Shown in pieces: positions 1 through 4,949 of a DNA stretch of 5,219 bases. Made by a program: the position numbers and the translations under genes. Below the pieces are notes generated by a model. It was given only the letters and a program-made list of their open reading frames with translations, did no database searches and was not told the DNA's origin. Origin of the DNA: Rhodoferax sp. (GTDB lineage: Bacteria > Pseudomonadota > Gammaproteobacteria > Burkholderiales > Burkholderiaceae_C). Location of the stretch: positions 1 through 5,219 of the forward strand of contig JAIFMR010000185.1 in assembly GCA_020048255.1 (NCBI GenBank), given 5' to 3'. Every line of letters begins with the position of its first letter. Position 1 is the stretch's first letter.

Positions 1-91
1 CACACAGCTCTGGCAGGGCAGCGTTTTTGGCGCCAGAAATGCGCACCTCACCCATGAGCGGTCGCCCGCCACGAATCAACAATTTATCCAT
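1..91 (-). CDS. murA: MurA, UDP-N-acetylglucosamine 1-carboxyvinyltransferase (N-terminal 30 codons, runs off window)
   Basis: MurA transfers enolpyruvate from PEP to UDP-GlcNAc in the cytoplasm, the first committed step of peptidoglycan synthesis. Only the N-terminus is present: an ATG at 91-89 opens a frame beginning MDKLLIRGGRPLMGEV and continuing into the ISGAKNAALP block. This block is highly characteristic of MurA; its Lys22 and Asn23 match the UDP-GlcNAc-binding pair at the same positions in E. coli MurA. The catalytic Cys loop (about residue 115) lies outside the window. The start sits 27 bp after the stop of the accessory nuclease gene. No purine-rich Shine-Dalgarno stretch precedes it; the 14 bases upstream read GGTAATCTTCTTTT. 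A promoter-like motif lies just upstream (113-141). The ibaG-murA neighbourhood is conserved in many proteobacteria, here interrupted by the nuclease. Identification is firm despite the short fragment. Confidence 0.93.
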   Translation of the reverse strand, partial: MDKLLIRGGRPLMGEVRISGAKNAALPELC

Positions 92-112
92 AAAAGAAGA
101 TTACCAAATTAA

Positions 113-141
113 ATTTTATTAATTATTTTCTTCAATTTCAA
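113..141 (-). promoter_or_regulatory. Candidate sigma70-type promoter for murA
   Basis: Reading the minus strand, TTGAAA (141-136) is followed after exactly 17 bases by TAAAAT (118-113). Each hexamer is one mismatch from the sigma70 consensus (TTGACA and TATAAT). The -35 and spacer lie in the last codons of the nuclease gene, and the -10 follows its stop. Transcription would begin near position 106, giving a leader of only about 15 bases before the murA ATG at 91. The surroundings are very AT-rich, so a chance match is a real possibility. Confidence 0.4.
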
Positions 142-1126
142 ATCCATTTTTTCTGGCTTGAGCAATAAATTTTATAATATTTCCAAGACCCCACTGATTT
201 GAAATCGCGTATTTTCCAGAATCCGGAAATACAATGACCTCATCTTCCCCAAGAAAATGACGATATTTACCCTGTCTGTTGTAAATATCCTGCGCTTCAG
301 CAACGGACACCACGAGCCCGCCTCCCCCAATTTCTTGTGGAAAAACACTCAACAATTGAGTCAAGGTTGTTGGCTTATTGACAGATATCCAATTCTGCAT
401 AACAGCCAATACTAGTTTTCTCTTGTTGTAAGATTTACCTTGAAAAACATAGTGTGTGTAATCTCTCGATGAATTGCGAGACTCCCTTCTTTCCTCGGAC
501 TGTTGCTTGATCTTGACTTGATAACTTTGGACTTCCGGCAGTGGAATAATTTGCTGTACATCAATAAGTACTTGATTTTCAAACTTGTGAGGTATCAAAC
601 GAACACACCGAATATCAATGTTTCTTTCATTCAACCACATCACCGATGTTGTTAATTCCTTGGAAAAATCAGATGCAACCAGAATGATTCGAACGTCCAG
701 TGCGAAATCTTCTTCCTGCGGCTCATCCCAACCCAGAAAGCCCAATAAGTTAGTTTTCGCGTCAACATCCTGATTCGATGAATTTAAGTATTTTTGATAA
801 ATCTGCACCGCCCGGCTGAAAGTCAAAGTAGATACCATGGCAGCATATCTAAGTGCTTGCAACTCCATGTGCTCGCCAGTTTCAGTGCGTTTTAGCTCAA
901 TGACCACCAGCGTACCAACTTTGTCAACAGCCAATAAATCAATTCTTCGCTGTGAATCTGTCCATTCAGAAAACTCCTCGGATATCACAAGGCATTCCGG
1001 TGCAACAACATGAATTTGATGTCTAAGTGCTGTCTGCAAATGTTGGCGTTCCAGAATCCCCTCCCTGCCAAACGAGGTTGTATCGACTTTCTTCAAGGAG
1101 TTTTCGTTGAAGCTATAAATTGCCAT
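119..1126 (-). CDS. Accessory PD-(D/E)XK nuclease, NucS/RecB-like catalytic domain plus unassigned C-terminal domain
   Basis: This 335-residue predicted soluble protein is probably a DNA nuclease; its substrate is unknown. Residues 20-115 resemble the catalytic domain of the NucS (DUF91) family: Glu26 in the first helix, Asp63 in RIDLLAVD, Glu77-Leu-Lys79 in VVIELKR, then Gln90-x-x-x-Tyr94, the QxxxY motif of RecB-type nucleases. All expected catalytic residues are present, so the enzyme is probably active. The domain starts at the N-terminus, and I see no NucS-type N-terminal DNA-binding domain. A charged linker (about 200-225) leads to a second domain (about 226-335) ending with NQWGLGNIIKFI, a tail I associate with other accessory bacterial proteins but cannot name. 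The ATG at 1126 is the only plausible start, because an in-frame stop lies just upstream; its ribosome binding site is weak. It lies 25 bp after ibaG and 27 bp before murA, ends in tandem TAA TAA, and is far more AT-rich than its neighbours, suggesting horizontal acquisition. Defence or DNA repair are both possible roles, unproven here. Confidence 0.8.
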   Translation of the reverse strand: MAIYSFNENSLKKVDTTSFGREGILERQHLQTALRHQIHVVAPECLVISEEFSEWTDSQRRIDLLAVDKVGTLVVIELKRTETGEHMELQALRYAAMVSTLTFSRAVQIYQKYLNSSNQDVDAKTNLLGFLGWDEPQEEDFALDVRIILVASDFSKELTTSVMWLNERNIDIRCVRLIPHKFENQVLIDVQQIIPLPEVQSYQVKIKQQSEERRESRNSSRDYTHYVFQGKSYNKRKLVLAVMQNWISVNKPTTLTQLLSVFPQEIGGGGLVVSVAEAQDIYNRQGKYRHFLGEDEVIVFPDSGKYAISNQWGLGNIIKFIAQARKNGFEIEENN

Positions 1127-1151
1127 AGGAGTGCCCCGTATGCCTTAACCG

Positions 1152-1394
1152 CTATTGTTTTAAAGCCGCCCATTCGTCAGGCGTAAACGCCTTGATCGAC
1201 AGGGCGTGCACCTCGTCGGTTTTCATCTTGTCGCCCAAAGTGGCGTACACACGCTGGTGGCGGGCAATGGCACGCTTGCCGACAAACTCGGCTGAGACCA
1301 GGGTGGCGTACCAGTGGCGGCCATCGCCATTGACTTCAAGGTGCTCGCATGGCAATCCGGCGGCGATCAGGGCTTTGAGCAGGTCAGCAGTCAT
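1152..1394 (-). CDS. ibaG: IbaG-type BolA family protein
   Basis: This 80-residue protein has the full single-domain BolA fold. It aligns by eye with E. coli IbaG (YrbA) at three places: the EVNGDGRHW strand (20-28, compare VSGDGSHF), the RHQRVYATLGDKM helix (45-57), and the C-terminal VHALSIKAFTPDEWAAL block (62-78). BolA/IbaG proteins pair with monothiol glutaredoxins and bind a shared [2Fe-2S] cluster; His63 in VHALSIK matches the conserved C-terminal ligand histidine. E. coli ibaG is linked to acid stress and sits just before murA, so both sequence and position favour IbaG over BolA proper. A Cys16-Glu-His18 stretch near the N-terminus could be an additional ligand, but this is speculation. 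The start is the ATG at 1394. No clear Shine-Dalgarno is visible, and an out-of-frame ATG lies 10 bases upstream. The palindromic repeat ends 19 bases before the start. Confidence 0.9.
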   Translation of the reverse strand: MTADLLKALIAAGLPCEHLEVNGDGRHWYATLVSAEFVGKRAIARHQRVYATLGDKMKTDEVHALSIKAFTPDEWAALKQ

Positions 1395-1413
1395 AAGTGT
1401 TCATGGGTTAAGT

Positions 1414-1473
1414 CGTCATTCCCGCGAAGACGGGAATCTAGTGCTGCTGGATTACCGCCTTCGCGGAATGACG
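1414..1473. repeat. Palindromic intergenic repeat, dRS3/REP-like (ATTCCC-N8-GGGAAT class)
   Basis: Two arms, 1414-1441 and 1447-1473, form an imperfect inverted repeat around a 5-base loop (TGCTG). There are three substitutions and a one-base gap between the arms. The left arm contains its own hairpin, ATTCCCG-CGAAGA-CGGGAAT (1418-1437), which fits the 20-bp ATTCCC-N8-GGGAAT core known as dRS3 in Neisseria and seen as dispersed repeats in other proteobacteria. The right arm is a degraded copy of that core. The element fills most of the 114-bp spacer (1395-1508) between the ABC permease and ibaG. As RNA it would form a long stem, but no T-tract follows it in either direction, so it does not look like a standard intrinsic terminator. 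It could stabilise mRNA ends or attenuate read-through. The rest of the spacer shows no convincing promoter. Confidence 0.85.
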
Positions 1474-1508
1474 GAGAGGAAAATAAAAGCATCAATCAAC
1501 ACAATGGG

Positions 1509-2264
1509 CTAGTAACGAATACGGTAGCCGATGCGTAGCAAGTAGAGCGCAAGCGCGCTCACAATCAACGTCGTGCTGCCGACCACCCCCAGGCTGAGCC
1601 ACGGCGAGACGTCACTTACACCAAAAAAACCATAACGAAACCCGTCAATCATGTAGAAAAACGGATTGAAATGGCTCACCGTCTGCCAGAACGGCGGCAG
1701 TGTATGGATTGAATAAAACACGCCACTCAAAAACGTCATGGGCATCACGATGAAGTTCTGAAAAGCCGCCAATTGCTCAAATTTTTCGGAATGCAGCCCG
1801 GCAATCAGGCCCAGGGCACCCATCAGCGTCGCCCCCATCAGAGCAAACACGGCAATCCACATCGGGGCCACAAAACTGAAGGTGGTGAAAAAGGCCGCCA
1901 CGACAAACACCCCCAGTCCCACCACCAGGCCACGAAACACCGATGCGCCCACATAAGCCACAAACCAGTGCACATACGATAGCGGCGTGAGCAGCAAAAA
2001 CACCAGGTTGCCCATTACCTTGCTGGCAATCAGCGACGATGAGCTGTTGGCGAAGGCGTTTTGCAGCAGGCTCATCATGGCCAGACCCGGTACCAAGAAG
2101 GCGGTGTAGCTGACCTGGTCATACACCTTGACGTGGGATTCCAGCGCATGGCCAAAAATCAGCAAATACAGCATGGCCGTCAGAATAGGTCCGCCCACGG
2201 TCTGACCGACCACACGCCAAAAGCGCATGATTTCCTTGTAGAGCAGCATTTGCCAGCCGGTCAT
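1509..2264 (-). CDS. ABC-2 type transporter permease, YadH-like
   Basis: This 251-residue integral membrane protein is the permease half of an ABC-2 exporter in the inner membrane. Hydrophobic stretches lie at about 23-40, 53-70, 88-108, 112-131, 134-158, 170-188 and 225-244, consistent with roughly six transmembrane helices. The block from about 171 to 210 (FIVMPMTFLSGVFY, then HFNPFFYMIDGFRYG) is the typical ABC-2 permease signature seen in YadH and related drug, polysaccharide or lipid exporters. The gene begins at an ATG (2264-2262) overlapping the ATPase stop in an ATGA, so the two are almost certainly translationally coupled and form one transporter. An AGGTGG sequence sits about 5 bases before the start. 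Length matches the family (about 250-260 residues). The exported substrate cannot be read from sequence; the Mla neighbours make an envelope component a reasonable guess only. Confidence 0.88.
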   Translation of the reverse strand: MTGWQMLLYKEIMRFWRVVGQTVGGPILTAMLYLLIFGHALESHVKVYDQVSYTAFLVPGLAMMSLLQNAFANSSSSLIASKVMGNLVFLLLTPLSYVHWFVAYVGASVFRGLVVGLGVFVVAAFFTTFSFVAPMWIAVFALMGATLMGALGLIAGLHSEKFEQLAAFQNFIVMPMTFLSGVFYSIHTLPPFWQTVSHFNPFFYMIDGFRYGFFGVSDVSPWLSLGVVGSTTLIVSALALYLLRIGYRIRY

Positions 2265-3214
2265 GCACCCACCTTTTGCGTCAGCGGGTCCAAGGCCGTG
2301 GTGGCATGACGATTCATCACATCCAGAAACACGTCTTCGAGGTCAGCACGGCGGATTTCGATGTCTTGCGCCACCAGGCCAGCCTCACGCACGGCTGCCA
2401 GGTATTTTTCAACCGCCAGCGCGTCTTGTGCCGGAAACTGCACCACCCGCCCGGTGACTCGCGCGCCGGCCGCCAGCGAAGGCGGCAGGTCGCCGTCTAT
2501 CTTGAAGCGCAACACATTGCTGGATGCGGCCTTGAGCAAGGCGCTGGTACTGTCAAGCGCTACCACCCGACCGGTTTTAAGCATGGCGATGCGGCCGCAC
2601 AGGGCCTCGGCTTCTTCCAGGTAATGGGTGGTCAGCAGCACCGTGCTGCCCTGCTTGTTGAGTCTGGAAATGAACGCCCACAGGGTTTGGCGCAACTCCA
2701 CGTCCACCCCGGCGGTGGGTTCATCCAGCACGATCACGGGGGGTTTGTGCACCAGCGCCAGCCCAACCAGCACCCGGCGCTTCATGCCGCCCGAGAGCAT
2801 GCGCATGTTGGCATTGGCCTTGTCGGTCAGGCCCAGACTTTCAAGCAATTCGTCAATCCAGGCATCGTTGTGTTTGACGCCAAAGTAGCCCGACTGAAAC
2901 CGCAGTGCCTCGCGCACATTGAAAAACGGGTCAAACACCAGCTCTTGAGGGACCACACCCAACTTGCGCCGGGCTTGGGCATAGTCGGTTTGCACATCAC
3001 TGCCCAGCACCGACACCTGACCCGAAGTGGCTTTGGCCAGGCCCGCCAGGATGGTGATCAGTGTGGTTTTGCCAGCGCCGTTGGGCCCGAGCAGCCCAAA
3101 AAACTCGCCTTCTTCAATGTCCAGGCTGACCTGGTCGAGCGCCAAAAAACTGGTGCCGGGTGTGCGTGGCGACGGATAGGCTTTGGAAACCGATTGAAAT
3201 GAGATGGCGGACAT
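2261..3214 (-). CDS. ABC transporter ATP-binding protein, YadG-like
   Basis: This 317-residue cytoplasmic ATPase would energise the permease encoded directly downstream. All nucleotide-binding motifs are intact: Walker A GPNGAGKTT (43-51), Q-loop Gln90, ABC signature LSGGMKRR (140-147), Walker B VIVLDE (160-165), D-loop AGVD (168-171) and switch His197. After the core, residues 230-317 form the extra C-terminal region usual in exporters of the DrrA/CcmA/YadG type, with the RADLEDVFLDVM motif at 289-300. The size is close to E. coli YadG (about 308 residues). It is separate from MlaF, the true Mla ATPase, which should lie upstream beyond 5219. The start at 3214 is 24 bp after the mlaB stop, and the stop overlaps the permease start by ATGA. 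No strong ribosome binding site is visible, so translation may depend partly on upstream genes. Confidence 0.9.
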   Translation of the reverse strand: MSAISFQSVSKAYPSPRTPGTSFLALDQVSLDIEEGEFFGLLGPNGAGKTTLITILAGLAKATSGQVSVLGSDVQTDYAQARRKLGVVPQELVFDPFFNVREALRFQSGYFGVKHNDAWIDELLESLGLTDKANANMRMLSGGMKRRVLVGLALVHKPPVIVLDEPTAGVDVELRQTLWAFISRLNKQGSTVLLTTHYLEEAEALCGRIAMLKTGRVVALDSTSALLKAASSNVLRFKIDGDLPPSLAAGARVTGRVVQFPAQDALAVEKYLAAVREAGLVAQDIEIRRADLEDVFLDVMNRHATTALDPLTQKVGA

Positions 3215-3238
3215 GGGTTCGCTATTTTACCGGGGCCA

Positions 3239-3508
3239 TCAAGCCTGGGCCGGTAGCAACTCAGCGACACCGTACAGGCGCGCCAGGTCTGCCATGCGCT
3301 GTGGCAAGCCATGCACAAAAAATGTTTTGCCAAGTCGCAGGGCTTGGCGGCGCAGCGCCAGCAGTACCGCCAGCGCGACCGAATCAAACCGGTTCAGGCG
3401 CGAGGCGTCCACCACCACCGCGTCGGGCTCAGCTGGCAGCACCGCGCCCAAGTCATGCAGACAGGCGCTTGCGCTGGTTTGTGTCAACACCTCTGGCAGC
3501 ACCAGCAT
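3239..3508 (-). CDS. mlaB: MlaB, STAS-domain subunit of the Mla phospholipid ABC transporter
   Basis: This 89-residue protein consists of a single STAS domain. In the Mla system MlaB binds the ATPase MlaF on the cytoplasmic side and is needed for assembly and activity of the MlaFEDB complex. The diagnostic strand-loop-helix is DASRLNRFDSVALAVLLAL (34-52), with Asp42-Ser43 at the position equivalent to the phosphorylatable Ser/Thr of anti-sigma-factor antagonists and to the conserved Thr of E. coli MlaB. The C-terminal LARLYGVAELLP (75-86) resembles the LAKLYNL end of the E. coli protein. The ATG at 3508 lies only 3 bases after the mlaC stop, with a modest AGGG ribosome site inside the mlaC end, which indicates coupled translation. 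Position between mlaC and an ABC module supports MlaB over an anti-sigma antagonist; small STAS proteins are otherwise hard to tell apart. Confidence 0.87.
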   Translation of the reverse strand: MLVLPEVLTQTSASACLHDLGAVLPAEPDAVVVDASRLNRFDSVALAVLLALRRQALRLGKTFFVHGLPQRMADLARLYGVAELLPAQA

Positions 3509-3511
3509 GTG

Positions 3512-4168
3512 TTAGCCCTTGCTGGGCTTGGCAGCACCGGCGGCGTTGGCTTTGTTGCGGTCGCTCAGCGTTGCAATCAAACCGTCTATGCCTTTGGCAT
3601 TGATTTCCTGGGCAAACTGGCTGCGGTAGGTGTCCACCAGCCAGACGCCGAGCACGTTGAGGTTGTAAATTTTCCAGCCGGCGCCAATGCCTGGGGTTTT
3701 TTCCAAGCGGTAGTCGAGCTGCACCGGGTCACCACGCCCGGTAATCATGGTGCGCACAATCACCTCTTTGTCTTCTGGTGCTGCACGCAGCGGTTTGACG
3801 CTGAAGCTCAGGTTTTTGGCCTGGCTCATGGCACCGGCGTAGGTGCGCACCAGCAGGGTTTTGAACTCAAGCTCAAGCCGCTTGCGCTGCTCCGGGGTCG
3901 CCTGGCGCCAGGCCGGGCCCACGGCGGAGGATGTCATGCGCTGAAAATTCAGATGTGGCATGATTTTTTCGTCCATCAGGGTGATGATGCGGCCCACATC
4001 GCCCGCCTGCACCGCCTTGTCAGCGGCGATGGTGTCCAGTGCCTCTTTGGTCAGCCGGTCAATCAAGACATCAGGCGCTTCGTCGGCCGCTGATACTGGC
4101 AAAACCTGGAGCAACCAAGGGCTCAAGGCTGAAACTGCAAACAGCTGGTGGATGGCACGTCGTTTCAT
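3512..4168 (-). CDS. mlaC: MlaC, periplasmic phospholipid-binding shuttle (Ttg2D family)
   Basis: MlaC carries phospholipid through the periplasm between MlaA at the outer membrane and the MlaD ring at the inner membrane. The chosen ATG (4168) gives 218 residues and opens with a clean Sec signal: basic MKRR, hydrophobic core to about residue 24, and cleavage after Val-Ser-Ala27. The frame stays open to an ATG at 4210, which would add 14 polar residues ahead of the signal peptide; that start overlaps mlaA and is disfavoured, because AAGGAG sits 5 bases before 4168. Family features include VLIDRLTKEAL after the signal, the MTSSAVGPAWRQATPEQRKRLELEFKTLL region in the middle (given here as one continuous landmark of the MlaC fold, near residues 85-115), the TYAGAM segment and the WKIYNLNVLGVWLVDTYR stretch. 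A low-complexity Ala/Lys tail ends the protein. The gene starts 22 bp after mlaA. Confidence 0.93.
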   Translation of the reverse strand: MKRRAIHQLFAVSALSPWLLQVLPVSAADEAPDVLIDRLTKEALDTIAADKAVQAGDVGRIITLMDEKIMPHLNFQRMTSSAVGPAWRQATPEQRKRLELEFKTLLVRTYAGAMSQAKNLSFSVKPLRAAPEDKEVIVRTMITGRGDPVQLDYRLEKTPGIGAGWKIYNLNVLGVWLVDTYRSQFAQEINAKGIDGLIATLSDRNKANAAGAAKPSKG

Positions 4169-4173
4169 GGGAA

Positions 4174-4179
4174 CTCCTT
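4174..4179 (-). promoter_or_regulatory. Shine-Dalgarno that sets the mlaC start
   Basis: AAGGAG on the minus strand, 5 bases before the ATG at 4168-4166. It is the best ribosome binding site in the window. It decides between the internal mlaC start, which directly precedes the signal peptide, and the longer frame opening at 4210 inside the end of mlaA. Confidence 0.85.
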
Positions 4180-4190
4180 GATCTTCTGAA

Positions 4191-4949
4191 TTATTGAGCC
4201 GGACTGTCATTGATCACCGGTACTTCGTCGGCTTCGTCGGGCGGATTGCCGTCATAAACCGCGCTGCGCCGACGCTGCAAGAAGGCGTCGCGCGTAAAGG
4301 TATAGGGGTCAAGCGCCACTTGTTCCAGCATATCGGTGGTTTGTAACAACTGCGAGCGCAGGTTCACCAGTTTGAGGGCGGTAGCCGAATTGCGGGTGGG
4401 AACATGCTCAACTTGCGAAACCAAATTACCTTGAAAGTCTATGGGTAACGCAGCGGTGTCGCGCACGGTTGACGGGCCCAACATGGGCAGCACCAGGTAC
4501 GGGCCGGGACCAACTCCCCAGTAACCCAGCGTCTGCCCAAAATCTTCGGTATGGCGTTCAATGCGCATGTCGGTAGCAATGTCAATCAGGCCACCCAACC
4601 CAAACACCGTATTGACTCCAAAACGGACCAGGCTGTTGCCAGCGCCTTCCGCCTTGAGCTGCAAGACATTGTTGACAGCTGACCAGACATCTTGCAGGTT
4701 ATTGAAAAAATTGGTCACCCCGGTGCGGACCGGCGACGGCAGCACATCGCGGTAAGCGGTGGCCACCGGCTTGACCACGGCGCGATCCAGCGTGTCGTTA
4801 AACTGAAAAACACCACGGTTGAATGACTCCAGCGGGTCGCGTGGATGCGCGTTGGGGCTACTGGCGCAGCCCGTCAACGCCACGCTCAGGGCAACCAATA
4901 CCGTGCGCATCAAACCGCTTTCCAGCAGACATTTCACATTGATTTTCAT
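4191..4949 (-). CDS. mlaA: MlaA (VacJ), outer-membrane lipoprotein of phospholipid retrograde transport
   Basis: MlaA forms a channel in the inner leaflet of the outer membrane, usually with a porin, and removes phospholipid from the outer leaflet for MlaC. The 252-residue product matches the E. coli protein in length (about 251). It has a lipobox Leu-Thr-Gly-Cys28, with Ala at +2, consistent with sorting to the outer membrane. Family landmarks are DPLESFNRGVFQFND (38-52), FGLGGLIDIA, and EDFGQTLGYWGVGPGPYLVL in the middle, followed by LGPSTVRDT. The start at 4949 overlaps the mlaD stop in an ATGA and has an AAGGG sequence upstream. A second in-frame ATG (codon 14, position 4910) would give a shorter but valid lipoprotein signal and also has a GGAAAG upstream, so the exact start is not certain. 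Location inside the mla operon is typical of Betaproteobacteria, unlike E. coli. Confidence 0.94.
   Translation of the reverse strand: MKINVKCLLESGLMRTVLVALSVALTGCASSPNAHPRDPLESFNRGVFQFNDTLDRAVVKPVATAYRDVLPSPVRTGVTNFFNNLQDVWSAVNNVLQLKAEGAGNSLVRFGVNTVFGLGGLIDIATDMRIERHTEDFGQTLGYWGVGPGPYLVLPMLGPSTVRDTAALPIDFQGNLVSQVEHVPTRNSATALKLVNLRSQLLQTTDMLEQVALDPYTFTRDAFLQRRRSAVYDGNPPDEADEVPVINDSPAQ

Noticed and set aside
119..1126. Calling the nuclease a true NucS/EndoMS mismatch endonuclease
   Set aside because: Only the catalytic domain resembles NucS; the N-terminal domain of NucS is absent and a different C-terminal domain is present, so function cannot be transferred.
92..1151. Insertion-sequence or integron-type ends flanking the nuclease gene
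   Set aside because: I saw no inverted terminal repeats, target-site duplication or attC-like structure in the 25- and 27-bp flanks. A shared 7-mer (GGTAATC) in the murA leader and the palindrome is probably chance.
1414..1473. Palindrome as an intrinsic terminator
   Set aside because: No T-run follows the stem on either strand. On the minus strand it is followed by ACTTAACCC, so a classical Rho-independent terminator is not supported.
1192..1538. Small plus-strand frames across ibaG and the spacer, with peptides like SFPRRRESS
   Set aside because: Such peptides are the familiar spurious translation of the dRS3/REP-like palindrome; the rest is antisense to ibaG.
2276..3202. Long plus-strand open frame (308 codons) opposite the ABC ATPase
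   Set aside because: It is fully antisense to a gene with every ABC motif intact. Its translation is rich in Gln, His and Arg with no recognisable domain, as expected for a mirror frame in GC-rich DNA.
3221..3238. TAAAAT between mlaB and the ABC ATPase as a promoter -10
   Set aside because: No -35-like hexamer occurs at 16-18 bases upstream (the region reads CGGCCC), so it is not called as a promoter.
3311..4093. Plus-strand open frame (260 codons) opposite mlaB and mlaC
   Set aside because: It spans two well-identified minus-strand genes and their junction, and its translation has no family signature.
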